Shown: positions 54,116 through 62,349, counted from the stretch's first letter. The stretch: 64,000 bases of DNA from Christiangramia bathymodioli (GCA_009735695.1 SRSL01000005.1:1-64000), one strand, 5' to 3'. The notes: a model not told the origin generated them from the letters alone. Numbers and translations are program-made.

Positions 54116-56209
54116 TCAATTAGTAGGACAAATATTTGCACTTACTCTAACATAGATTGGGTAAGAGTAAGTTCCTTCAATACTGGTCCCTGAAGTAACA
54201 CAATTTACATCGCCATCAACAGTATTCTTGATTTCCACCAAATAATCAGTAATTTCCAAATCTGTATTGGCATTTATTTCAAAACTGAAACTTGATCCGC
54301 TAACAATAGGTACAAAATTACCGGCGGCTGGACCATAGGATGATCCTTGATCTTCGAATAAAGGAATAGGCTGCGAATCTCCAGGAGCTTCTATTAATAG
54401 AAATTCACCGTTATCTGCATAATCTACAGGATCATCTCCAGGTGTAACACCTCTTATACATCCAGCTGCGGGATCCGGTATCGTTAGATTACAACTAGCT
54501 GGACCAGTTGGGTCTTCACAACCATCTCCATCTTCATCTACAGTTGGTGCAACTTCGGGACAATTATCCTCACCATTGTTGACTCCATCCCCATCACAAT
54601 CGAATGTGGCATAGTTTGGATTGTCTTCGTCACATTTATTCAATGTTCCATCATTATCACAATCGGCTTCTGGATCTGATTCATCACACTGTGCAACATC
54701 TTCACAACCGTCACCATCTTCATCGACTGTAGGAGCAACTTCAGGACAATCATCTTCTGAATTAATTACTCCATCACCATCACAGTCGAAAGTTGCGTAG
54801 TTCGGATTATCGGTATCACATTTATTCAACTTTCCATCTCCGTCACAATCGGCTTCTGGATCTGAATCATCGCACTGAGTCACATCTTCACAACCATCTC
54901 CATCCTCATCTACATCTGGTGCATATTCAGGACAGTCGTCATCTCCGTTGCTTACCCCGTCACCATCACAATCGAATGTAGCGTAGTTTGGATTGTCAGA
55001 ATCACATTTATTTAATGTTCCATCATTATCACAATCGGCTTCTGGATCTGCAGGATCACATTCGGTGGTCACATCTTTACAACCATCACCATCTTCATCT
55101 ACATCGGGATTCACCTGTGGACATTCATCCTCACCATTAGGAATTCCGTCATTATCACAATCTGCATCTGGATCATTGAGGTCACATTCCACAGGTCCGT
55201 CATCATCTCCACAGTTAAAGAACAAATGCCAGTAATCTACAGTTGAATTATCATCATCGCCTTCCACAGTTAATAGGTCGGAAATCTGATTCCAGGTTAG
55301 ATAACCTGATTTAACCATAGGTTCTGCATCATAATAGCCTTCCCAATCGGTCAATCTGATCTCATAATATAAATATGGTGCAGATGCTCCCTGGCCTTCA
55401 GCCGGACCTGGTATGGCCAAACATAAAGGATCGGCATAATAAGAACCATCGTCATTGCCTGTATTTGGGCTCTCACCCATATAAATATTAGTATATAGAT
55501 CTGAATCGGTGATAGGATTATCTTCCTCCTCAGTACCTGAATAGGTATATAGATCTAATTCATAATTAGCTGTAAAATGCCTTCCTGCATCTGTACAGTA
55601 ATTAGCAAATACACAAAATTCGTAAAGTGGAACTGGCGTAATATCGAAGAATTGGTATCCATATAAATTTACTTCTCTGTCATCAAAACAGATCACTTCT
55701 ACTTCCTGATAATTCTTGGATCCAGCTCTAAGTTCCCAGGTTATATCCAGGGGATCGGAAACAAATTGAGCAAATTCACTTCCTTCTTTAGGAGCAGCCC
55801 AGATTACTTCATCTGGAGTTCCATCTTCATTGTCGTCACTCCATACCAGAAAATCGGTTAAAGTTACGCTAACGGAATTTCCAGAAGTTACAGGAATTTC
55901 CAGAGCATCATCGTATGCTGTAAAAAGACCCTCTTCATCTTCAAGAATTGGTACCACAAGTTCAATAGGAGTATTGGCTTCACCAAAGGTCAATCTTATT
56001 TGAGCAAAAGCCGGAACTGACTCGGAGCATTCTGGTATTTCCTGCACCTGTTGTCTTCCCAACTGATCGTTCAAGACCGGACCTAAATGAAGCATTGCGA
56101 CATCAGGCGATATACCCTCGTCTACCTGAACTGCTTCTTCCTGTGTACAGGAGGAAAACAGTAAGGTTATCACGGCAAAAGCCGCTATGTATTTATTTAT
56201 AAATCTCAT
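54116..56209 (-). CDS. Lipoprotein, shared cluster module plus thrombospondin type 3 repeats
   Basis: A 697-residue lipoprotein from ATG 56209 (signal MRFINKYIAAFAVITLLFSSC); the frame opens 8 codons earlier. The first about 330 residues are the module common to four neighbouring genes: DVAMLHLGPVLND, PAFAQIRLTFGE, LRAGSKNYQEVEVICFDDRE, LYGYQFFDITPVPLYEF and HLFFNCGDDD. Then come Asp/Cys-rich thrombospondin type 3-like calcium-binding repeats: one partial and three nearly identical 62-residue units (54506-55063). A C-terminal beta-rich domain of about 129 residues follows (VPIVSGSSFSFEINANTDLE). Probably surface-exposed and calcium-stabilised; function unknown. Most distal gene of the cluster. 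Confidence 0.87.
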   Translation of the reverse strand: MRFINKYIAAFAVITLLFSSCTQEEAVQVDEGISPDVAMLHLGPVLNDQLGRQQVQEIPECSESVPAFAQIRLTFGEANTPIELVVPILEDEEGLFTAYDDALEIPVTSGNSVSVTLTDFLVWSDDNEDGTPDEVIWAAPKEGSEFAQFVSDPLDITWELRAGSKNYQEVEVICFDDREVNLYGYQFFDITPVPLYEFCVFANYCTDAGRHFTANYELDLYTYSGTEEEDNPITDSDLYTNIYMGESPNTGNDDGSYYADPLCLAIPGPAEGQGASAPYLYYEIRLTDWEGYYDAEPMVKSGYLTWNQISDLLTVEGDDDNSTVDYWHLFFNCGDDDGPVECDLNDPDADCDNDGIPNGEDECPQVNPDVDEDGDGCKDVTTECDPADPEADCDNDGTLNKCDSDNPNYATFDCDGDGVSNGDDDCPEYAPDVDEDGDGCEDVTQCDDSDPEADCDGDGKLNKCDTDNPNYATFDCDGDGVINSEDDCPEVAPTVDEDGDGCEDVAQCDESDPEADCDNDGTLNKCDEDNPNYATFDCDGDGVNNGEDNCPEVAPTVDEDGDGCEDPTGPASCNLTIPDPAAGCIRGVTPGDDPVDYADNGEFLLIEAPGDSQPIPLFEDQGSSYGPAAGNFVPIVSGSSFSFEINANTDLEITDYLVEIKNTVDGDVNCVTSGTSIEGTYSYPIYVRVSANICPTN
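54506..55063 (-). repeat. Three tandem 186-bp thrombospondin type 3 repeat units
   Basis: Three in-frame units of exactly 62 codons, each beginning Cys-Asp and containing ADCDxDGxLNKCD, NPNYATFDCDGDGV and DEDGDGCED. A shorter unit precedes them. The DNA is also similar between copies, so recombination could change copy number. Confidence 0.9.
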
Positions 56210-56248
56210 AATTTTTGGTTTAGGGTTAATCATAAGAAGAAATAAAAG

Positions 56249-56274
56249 CTAACCCGGAGTGTATTCCGGGTTAG
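56249..56274 (-). repeat. Intergenic hairpin, cluster gene 2 to 1
   Basis: Inverted repeat CTAACCCGGA / TCCGGGTTAG with a 6-base loop between two lipoprotein genes, followed on the minus strand by a pyrimidine-rich CTTTTATTTC. A weak terminator, attenuator or processing site is possible. Confidence 0.6.
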
Positions 56275-56294
56275 ACTTATTTTTATATCACTTC

Positions 56295-57308
56295 TTATAT
56301 TGGAGTTGTAGCTGCATTTCCACTTGGTCTGTCATCTTCATCACAATTGAAGAATATATGCCAGTAGTTAACAGTCTCATCATCACCATCTCTGTTCAGT
56401 AAGGATTCAATTAGATCCCATGAAACTTCGGTGGAAATTACAGGCTCACTTCCTCCTGCATCTCCGTAATAACCTGGCCAGTCTGTTAATGTGGCTTCAA
56501 ATACCAAATATGGAAGTGAAGTATCATCTCCGCTATATCCTGGGATAGCAACACATAAAGGATCTGCCCAGAAAGTTCCATTGTCATTACCGGTCATTGG
56601 AGTTAATCCTTCATATATCATCTCTCCTTTTCCATCTTCTCTGTTACCATCATAGTAGTATAATGCAAACTCATAATTTGCGGTATAGTGTCTACCCTCA
56701 TCGCTACAGTAGTTTGCGAAAATACAGAACTCATAAAGTGGTTTTGGAGTAATATCAAAGAACTGATATCCATAAAGGTTTACCTCTCTATCATCGAAAC
56801 AGATCACTTCTACCTCCTGGTAATTTTTAGATCCGGCTCTTAAGGTCCATTCGTTGTCAAGTGGGTCGTCAACAAATTGAGCATATTCGCTACCATCTTT
56901 AGGGGCGATCCAGATCACCATACCTGGATTTCCAAAGCCATCATCAGACCATACTACAAAATCAGTTAAAGTAACATCAACAGTAGTTTCACCAGAAGGA
57001 ATAGGAATTTCAAGATCATCACTATACAAGGTGAATAATCCGTCTTCATCCATACCTATAGGCACAATGGTTTCAATTACGGTAGGTCCGTCACCATATT
57101 CCAAGCGAATTTGAGCAAAGGCCGGTTCTTCATCAGAACATTGAGGAACCATTTCCTGGCGACCGGTATCATTAAGAACTGGTCCTAGGGTTAGACTTGC
57201 AACATTATCAAGGTCTGTATCTGTTCCTTCAACTTCATCTTTACTACATGAAGTTAAAATCAGAGAGAAAATGGCGATCCACGCCAAAGAGAATTTAATT
57301 GTTTTCAT
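56295..57308 (-). CDS. Lipoprotein consisting of the shared cluster module only
   Basis: A 337-residue lipoprotein from ATG 57308 (signal MKTIKFSLAWIAIFSLILTSC). It carries the module shared by four genes and nothing more: VASLTLGPVLND, PAFAQIRLEYGDGPTVIETI, PIPSGETTVDVTLTDFVVWS, LRAGSKNYQEVEVICFDD, LYGYQFFDITPKPLYEFC, NYWHIFFNCDEDD. It ends just after the FFNC block. It is therefore the minimal form and defines the domain borders. The family is not one I recognise. The leader contains the CCATTCTAAA motif (57329-57338). Confidence 0.87.
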   Translation of the reverse strand: MKTIKFSLAWIAIFSLILTSCSKDEVEGTDTDLDNVASLTLGPVLNDTGRQEMVPQCSDEEPAFAQIRLEYGDGPTVIETIVPIGMDEDGLFTLYSDDLEIPIPSGETTVDVTLTDFVVWSDDGFGNPGMVIWIAPKDGSEYAQFVDDPLDNEWTLRAGSKNYQEVEVICFDDREVNLYGYQFFDITPKPLYEFCIFANYCSDEGRHYTANYEFALYYYDGNREDGKGEMIYEGLTPMTGNDNGTFWADPLCVAIPGYSGDDTSLPYLVFEATLTDWPGYYGDAGGSEPVISTEVSWDLIESLLNRDGDDETVNYWHIFFNCDEDDRPSGNAATTPI

Positions 57309-57328
57309 AATCAAAGTTTTAGTTAATA

Positions 57329-57338
57329 TTTAGAATGG
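57329..57338 (-). promoter_or_regulatory. CCATTCTAAA leader motif, copy 3
   Basis: The minus strand reads CCATTCTAAATATTAACTAA and then AACTTTGATTATG, about 20 bases before the start of the shared-module lipoprotein. The pattern CCATTCTAAAT, TAAC, AAAACT, TTATGAAAA is shared with the copies at 60963 and 61111. Confidence 0.5.
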
Positions 57339-57360
57339 TTTATTTTTTACATTTTAAATA

Positions 57361-57389
57361 TCGGGACCGGCAATAATTGCCAGTCCCGA
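57361..57389 (-). repeat. Intergenic hairpin, cluster gene 3 to 2
   Basis: Inverted repeat of 14 bases with one mismatch (57361-57374 against 57376-57389, TCGGGAC-GGCAAT core) between two lipoprotein genes. No long U-run follows, so attenuation or transcript processing is as likely as termination. Confidence 0.6.
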
Positions 57390-57398
57390 ATTATTTAA

Positions 57399-59486
57399 TT
57401 AATCATCTATTTCACATGCCACAGCATGTACTACGATCCAGAATGGCTCACCTGGATTATCGAGCGTATAAAGTCCGCTTAACTGATCTCCTTCTTCATA
57501 GACATAAGTGTATTGACCAGGAGCTTTTACATCATCTCCGGTAGGCTCGCTGGTGAATACATCAATATGAACTTCAGTGAATTCATAATCATCAGCCCAG
57601 GAAATATCCACAAGAATATCATCTCCATCTACTGAAACAGTGGCTGTTCCTACTGGCATATCGGTTTTATAATTATTACCCGCTGCAGCATAGATGGTAT
57701 AAGTTCCGGTTTCATCAGCAACCCAACCCCATCTTCCAGGAGCATCATCCAGTTGGTTAAATTGAATATCACCAAACATAAATGCAGTTTCGCAATCTTC
57801 TCCAGGTTCATCATCGTCACAGCCATCAGGAATACCGTCTCCATCAGAATCTATTGAATCATCATAACCTTCACAGACGTCACATTCATCACCTACACCA
57901 TCACCATCACTATCTACCTGATTTTCATTAGCGTTTTCTGGACAGTTGTCGCATGCATCACCAACTCCGTCTCCATCTTCATCGGCCTGATCTTCATTTG
58001 GAGTGTCTGGACAATTATCACATACGTCATTTACTCCATCTTCATCTGAATCATCTCCTTCTAAACATGGATCATCTGGACATCCAAATGCACCTCTGGT
58101 ACCTGGAACTTCAGGACACTGATCACATTCGTCTCCTACTCCATCACCATCACCGTCTAATTGATTCTCATTAGCATCATCAGGACAATTGTCACATTCG
58201 TCACCAACGCCATCACCATCTCCATCAGCCTGGTCTTCATTTGGTGTGTCTGGACAGTTGTCGCACACATCATTTACTCCATCTTCATCTGAATCTCCTC
58301 CTTCTAAACAAGGATCATCAGGGCATCCAAATGCACCTGCAGAACCTGGCTCTTCTGGACATTGGTCACAAACATCTCCAATACCATCACCGTCACCATC
58401 CAATTGATCTGCATTCGCATTTTCAGGACAGTTGTCGCAGGCATCTTCAATTCCATCTCCATCGCCGTCTGTACCATCTCCTTCCGGACATTCTTCACAA
58501 TTAAAGAACAGGTGGATATAATCTATAGTATCATCATTTCCATCCATTTCGAGGTACATTTTGATCTGGTTCCAGGTTAGGTATCCAGAAAGCTCATAAT
58601 CTGGTGCTTCTCCATAATAGCCTTCCCAGTCTTCAAGGGTTACCTCATAATATAAATAAGGTACATCGCCATTTTCATCATCTCCTCTTGGAATTGGAAC
58701 ACATAATGGATCTGCATAGAATGCATCTCCGTCCTGCCCAGTTGCAGGCATTTTATCGGCATACAACTCGGTATAAAGAGAGGAATTAGTTATTGGATTT
58801 GCTTCCGGCTCTGAACCTGAATAAGAATAAAGATCCAGGCTATAATTGGCAACTCTGTCACGACCTCCAGGTGTAATACAATAGTTGGCAAAGAAGCAGA
58901 GTTCAGAAAGAGGGATAGGAGTGATATCAAAGAATTGATATCCATACAGGTTTACATCGCGATCATCATAACAGATCACTTCAACTTCCTGATAATTTTT
59001 CGATCCTGCTCTCAGGGTCCACTCGATGTCCAGAGGATCGTTCACAAATTGAGCGAATTCACTGCCTTCTTTGGGAGCAACCCAAATCACATCTCCTGGA
59101 TTTCCCGTCCCATCATCAGTCCATACAATAAAATCGGTTAAGGTCACATCCACGGTGGTTTCACCAGATGGAATAGGGATCTCCAGATCATTACTGTATA
59201 AAGTAAATAGTCCGTCTTCATCTAAGCCAATTGGCACCACAGTTTCTACCACTGTTGGTCCGTCGCCGTATTCTAGCCGGATTTGTGCAAATGCAGGTTC
59301 TTCTTCAGAACATTCCGGAATCTGCTGTCTTCCTTCCTCATCGAGCAGGTTTAGAACTGGCCCTAGATAAAGGCTTGCTACATTATCACCTGTAACTCCC
59401 TTTTCTATTGGTTCTTCCTCGCTACACGAAGAGAAGAAGAGAAAAGTTAGGGCGAAAAATGCCACATAATATTTGAAATTTCTCAT
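57399..59486 (-). CDS. Lipoprotein, shared cluster module plus long thrombospondin type 3 region
   Basis: A 695-residue lipoprotein (signal MRNFKYYVAFFALTFLFFSSC). About 25-335 is the shared module (VASLYLGPVLN, PAFAQIRLEYGDG, LRAGSKNYQEVEVICYDD, YIHLFFNCEEC). About 340-560 is a thrombospondin type 3 region of CDNCP-x-NEDQ-DGDGDGVGD units with two 81-residue super-repeats (57954-58439) that include AFGCPDDPCLEG. A C-terminal domain of about 140 residues follows (DIQFNQLDDAPGRWGWVAD...IVVHAVACEIDD). Such repeats bind many calcium ions and act as stiff stalks in other proteins; OmpA-family and adhesion proteins of Bacteroidota use them. Function unknown. Confidence 0.87.
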   Translation of the reverse strand: MRNFKYYVAFFALTFLFFSSCSEEEPIEKGVTGDNVASLYLGPVLNLLDEEGRQQIPECSEEEPAFAQIRLEYGDGPTVVETVVPIGLDEDGLFTLYSNDLEIPIPSGETTVDVTLTDFIVWTDDGTGNPGDVIWVAPKEGSEFAQFVNDPLDIEWTLRAGSKNYQEVEVICYDDRDVNLYGYQFFDITPIPLSELCFFANYCITPGGRDRVANYSLDLYSYSGSEPEANPITNSSLYTELYADKMPATGQDGDAFYADPLCVPIPRGDDENGDVPYLYYEVTLEDWEGYYGEAPDYELSGYLTWNQIKMYLEMDGNDDTIDYIHLFFNCEECPEGDGTDGDGDGIEDACDNCPENANADQLDGDGDGIGDVCDQCPEEPGSAGAFGCPDDPCLEGGDSDEDGVNDVCDNCPDTPNEDQADGDGDGVGDECDNCPDDANENQLDGDGDGVGDECDQCPEVPGTRGAFGCPDDPCLEGDDSDEDGVNDVCDNCPDTPNEDQADEDGDGVGDACDNCPENANENQVDSDGDGVGDECDVCEGYDDSIDSDGDGIPDGCDDDEPGEDCETAFMFGDIQFNQLDDAPGRWGWVADETGTYTIYAAAGNNYKTDMPVGTATVSVDGDDILVDISWADDYEFTEVHIDVFTSEPTGDDVKAPGQYTYVYEEGDQLSGLYTLDNPGEPFWIVVHAVACEIDD
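57954..58439 (-). repeat. Two tandem 243-bp super-repeats of thrombospondin type 3 units
   Basis: Two 81-codon units (residues about 350-430 and 431-511), nearly identical, each CDNCP... DQCPE... AFGCPDDPCLEG... DSDEDGVNDVCDNCP. A third partial copy follows. Note that the order of units differs from the 62-residue units of the neighbouring gene. Confidence 0.88.
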
Positions 59487-59511
59487 AATTAAGTTGTTTT
59501 AAAAATTAAGA

Positions 59512-59538
59512 TCCCAAACCCCTTAGCAGGGTTTGGGA
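59512..59538 (-). repeat. Intergenic hairpin, cluster gene 4 to 3
   Basis: Inverted repeat TCCCAAACCC / GGGTTTGGGA (59512-59521, 59529-59538) with 7-base loop, between two lipoprotein genes. On the minus strand a CTTAATTTTT stretch follows, so it is a weak terminator at best. Confidence 0.6.
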
Positions 59539-59551
59539 ATTTTTTGATTGG

Positions 59552-60937
59552 TTAATATTCTTCTAATTCACCGCAAAGAACAGGAGTTGATGGACTGTAC
59601 TCACCACCTACATCTTTACCATGAACCACTACGGTCCTATCCTCAACATTTTGAAGGAAGAATCCTGGAATGGCTTCGGCGTAATTAAGGAATGATAATC
59701 CTAGGTCTCCGGTCTGAGGAATTGGGAATGATCCGTTATTGTAGTCTAATGGAACTTCCACCCCTCCTGGGTTATCACAGGATGCATTTGAATGAATATG
59801 TTGTGGATGCATTACCCCTGGTTTCAATCCGAAGGCCTGAACAACCGCAATGGCTAGTGTACCTTCCACTGAGATATATGCATATCCAGCAGTTTCATCG
59901 TCACTATCTATATATTTTAGACAGGCTTTGTACCTCTTGGTTTCAGGTCTTCCAAATGGTGGAGGAACCCCTCCGTCACATCCATACTGGAAGTGGTAGT
60001 AATCAAGAGTTCCGTTAGGGCCAAAGAAAGCTTTGATCTCATCTACTGAAATAGGTCCTTCACCTACTAATTCTCCAGCTCCGTTATAACCAGGTGTGTC
60101 TGGGAGAAGCCTTATTTCAAAATAGTATTCCTCTTCAGTATCATCGATATCTTGTCTGTCTGGCAGGAAGAAACATAATGGATCGGCATAGGCATCGTTA
60201 CCTTCGCCAACAACATTATTCTCTACGCTATCATAAATAAGATCACCTTTTTGTCCATCTTCACTATACCAAATACTTACGCTGTAAGAGGCGACATAAT
60301 GACGTCCGGATGGAGGGCAATAGTTACCAAATAGACAGAATTCAATAAGCGGAACAGGTGTAATGGTGAAGAATTGATATCCATAAAGGTTAACATCACG
60401 ATCATCGTAACAGATCACATCTACATTAACATAATTCTTGGAGCCTGCTCGAAGTTCGAAAGTAAAGTTTTCACCAACCGGCTGGTCAACGAAATCTGCA
60501 AACTCACTTCCTTCGATAGGCGCAACCCAGATCACATCACCGGGATTTCCGGTTCCATCATCGGTCCATACAACAAATTCCAGTAGAGTTACTGAAACGC
60601 TGGTCTCACCTGAAGGAATTGGAATTTCAAGATCCGGACTGTAAAGTGTAAACAGTCCCTGCTCGTCTTCACCAATAGGAATTACGGTTTCAACAGTTGT
60701 TGGACCGTCTCCATACTCCAGCACAATTTGCGCAAAGGCTGGTTCCTCGTCTGAACAATCAGGAATATCCTGTTGTTCCTGACGGGTTTGCAAGTTATTT
60801 ACCACAGGTCCTAATTGTAGAACTGCGGTATCTGGTGAAATCGGGTCCTGAGAAGTTCCCGGGTCGTCTTTAGAACATCCGGCGATCAAAAGTGCAAATA
60901 CCGCACAGAAAGCCAGATAGTGGTTAATTTTTTTCAT
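59552..60937 (-). CDS. Lipoprotein, shared cluster module plus SOD/CHRD-like C-terminal domain
   Basis: A 461-residue lipoprotein from ATG 60937 (signal MKKINHYLAFCAVFALLIAGC). About 28-335 is the shared module (AVLQLGPVVNN, PAFAQIVLEYGDG, LRAGSKNYVNVDVICYDD, YYHFQYGC). The last about 125 residues differ: YKACLKYIDSDDETAGYAYI, then MHPQHIHSNASCDNPGG and RTVVVHGKDVGG...PVLCGELEEY. The HxxH-IH plus late VVVHG and Cys pattern recalls Cu/Zn superoxide dismutase and CHRD folds, in which these His bind metal; active dismutase is not claimed. First gene of the cluster; leader has the CCATTCTAAA motif at 60963. Confidence 0.85.
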   Translation of the reverse strand: MKKINHYLAFCAVFALLIAGCSKDDPGTSQDPISPDTAVLQLGPVVNNLQTRQEQQDIPDCSDEEPAFAQIVLEYGDGPTTVETVIPIGEDEQGLFTLYSPDLEIPIPSGETSVSVTLLEFVVWTDDGTGNPGDVIWVAPIEGSEFADFVDQPVGENFTFELRAGSKNYVNVDVICYDDRDVNLYGYQFFTITPVPLIEFCLFGNYCPPSGRHYVASYSVSIWYSEDGQKGDLIYDSVENNVVGEGNDAYADPLCFFLPDRQDIDDTEEEYYFEIRLLPDTPGYNGAGELVGEGPISVDEIKAFFGPNGTLDYYHFQYGCDGGVPPPFGRPETKRYKACLKYIDSDDETAGYAYISVEGTLAIAVVQAFGLKPGVMHPQHIHSNASCDNPGGVEVPLDYNNGSFPIPQTGDLGLSFLNYAEAIPGFFLQNVEDRTVVVHGKDVGGEYSPSTPVLCGELEEY

Positions 60938-60962
60938 AATCACAAAGTTTTGGTTAACAATA

Positions 60963-60972
60963 ATTTAGAATG
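60963..60972 (-). promoter_or_regulatory. CCATTCTAAA leader motif, copy 4
   Basis: The minus strand reads CCATTCTAAATTATTG, TTAACCAAAACTTTG, TGATTATGAAA up to the start of the SOD/CHRD-like lipoprotein (60937). Confidence 0.5.
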
Positions 60973-60989
60973 GTCAATAATTATAATCA

Positions 60990-61017
60990 GTCCTCACTGA
61001 AAAGCTATTCAGTTAGG
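60990..61017 (-). repeat. Hairpin in the upstream region of the lipoprotein cluster
   Basis: Arms TCCTCACTGA and TCAGTTAGGA (nine of ten pairs) with an 8-base loop, lying between the two leader motifs in the same relation (leader, hairpin, leader) as the intergenic hairpins of the cluster. Confidence 0.5.
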
Positions 61018-61110
61018 AGTAGTGGCAGATCAAAATGCGATTTGGATCGATTGGATAAGCAGGTGGGAGTGACTTTACTTTTTCATAGACGTTAGTTTTT
61101 GGTTATTATA

Positions 61111-61120
61111 TTTAGAATGG
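61111..61120 (-). promoter_or_regulatory. CCATTCTAAA leader motif, copy 5 (no gene behind)
   Basis: The minus strand reads CCATTCTAAATATAATAACC, AAAAACTAACG, TCTATGAAAAAGTAA: the leader pattern of the cluster followed by a three-codon frame (ATG AAA AAG stop, 61075-61086). It looks like the leader of a lost paralogue, or a second control site. Confidence 0.4.
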
Positions 61121-61341
61121 TTAATAAATTTTATACACACGAACTCCACAACAAGGAGATGCATTTAAATAATATATTTCAAAAAAATTCGAGATTTGGG
61201 GGGTCTCAGGGTCAGGTTAAGCGCGAAGAATGTTGGGGTGACATTTTTTAGCTAATTCAATGTAAATGTATGAAAGAGTTTGAGCGAGGTATATGGGGGA
61301 AAACCCCTATAATTAACTCTTAACCCTTAATTAACAGTATT

Positions 61342-62349
61342 TTATGAAAAAGGCGAATCTACCAGATTATGATTAATGGCATAGATCACACTTTCCAGAA
61401 TGGTTTCTGAATTGGTCCTCTTAATGATATTAGACCTATGTTTCTCAATAGTCTTTGGTGAAATAAATAGCGCATCAGAAATCTCCTTGGTCTTATAACC
61501 CTTACATAACAGGCTAATGATCTCTTTTTCTCTCTTGGTAAAACTGAATTCTGCCAGTTCACTGTTCTCCTTGAAACATTCTTCCACCTGATTGGAATGG
61601 CTACCAATACGTTGATCTATGGTATAGGCTTCTCCTGAAAAATCAATGATCATAATAAACTGATCGTTAATATTTCTACAAAGTTTTGAAAAACTAATTT
61701 TGGCATTTCTAAGTTTATCTGGCTGTATCATTAAGGAAGTGGTGGTCACCGCCTTCATATGTTTTCCTCTAGAAAAGTTCCTGAGGCTGGTTTTAACCTT
61801 GGCCTTATTCTCCACATTTACAAAATCGGTAAGTTTAAGGCCATCAATGCAGTCTACCCTAAAGGTTTTTTTAAAGGCATCATTCATGGCAATGATATTA
61901 TTCTGTTGAAGAAGCAGGATGGGTTTTGCCATTAGATTGAATAAGCCCATAAAACATTCATACCAATAATTGATCTTTAAAGCGTGACCAGCTTTCTGAA
62001 CGATATCACCAACTCTTTCAAAATCGATCTTATCTGATATATATTGATCAATGATTGTTTTATACCTGTTTTTCAGCGCATTGAATTCCTCCTGCTTTCC
62101 ATAGACTATTAAATAGGTTTTATTTAAAAAGTGGGTTGATTTAAAGGTTTTGATCGCCTTGAAGTCTGAAGCTTTGTCAAAGGAATTTTTGTCGAACAAA
62201 ATGGTATCCGGCAGTAATGTTAAAGCGAGATTATAGGCTATATGAATAGACTTTTCGCTGCTCACTTCATAATTTAAACTTACATAACCTCCAACTTTTC
62301 GAACTAACTCCTCATTTTTACTTACAATTAATAGTTGTTTTTTTTCCAT
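61342..62349 (-). CDS. LuxR-type transcriptional regulator
   Basis: A 335-residue regulator from ATG 62349 (MEKKQLLIVSKNEELVRKVG); the frame is open to 62508 but a promoter-like box at 62469-62476 lies in that extension. About 1-110 resembles a receiver-like alpha/beta fold without an evident phospho-acceptor signature; about 150-255 is PAS-like (PILLLQQNNIIAMNDAFKKT); about 268-330 is the LuxR/GerE helix-turn-helix (FTKREKEIISLLCKGYKTKE, ISPKTIEKHRSNI). It is the next gene upstream of the lipoprotein cluster on the same strand, so it is a candidate regulator of it (inference). Confidence 0.88.
   Translation of the reverse strand: MEKKQLLIVSKNEELVRKVGGYVSLNYEVSSEKSIHIAYNLALTLLPDTILFDKNSFDKASDFKAIKTFKSTHFLNKTYLIVYGKQEEFNALKNRYKTIIDQYISDKIDFERVGDIVQKAGHALKINYWYECFMGLFNLMAKPILLLQQNNIIAMNDAFKKTFRVDCIDGLKLTDFVNVENKAKVKTSLRNFSRGKHMKAVTTTSLMIQPDKLRNAKISFSKLCRNINDQFIMIIDFSGEAYTIDQRIGSHSNQVEECFKENSELAEFSFTKREKEIISLLCKGYKTKEISDALFISPKTIEKHRSNIIKRTNSETILESVIYAINHNLVDSPFS

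Larger units (their letters stand above)
60938..61341. other. Regulatory region between lipoprotein cluster and LuxR gene
   Basis: About 400 AT-rich bases. They hold two CCATTCTAAA leader motifs (60963-60972 and 61111-61120), a hairpin between them (60990-61017), and a short G-rich/C-rich hairpin (about 61291-61312, GGGG-AAAA-CCCC). No gene larger than a few codons, and no TAnnTTTG box is seen on the minus strand. Confidence 0.6.

Noticed and set aside
54506-58439. Regular direct repeats that might be a CRISPR array
   Set aside because: Units of 186 and 243 bases are in frame and coding, without short spacers; no cas genes are seen.
57953-58504. Histidine- and leucine-rich open frames on the plus strand
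   Set aside because: They lie opposite the Asp/Gly/Cys-rich thrombospondin repeats of the lipoprotein gene; the composition is explained by the reverse complement of repeated GATGGTGATGG-type codons.
61075-61086. Three-codon frame ATG-AAA-AAG-stop as a gene
   Set aside because: Too short to be a gene on its own; kept only as part of the possible relic leader.
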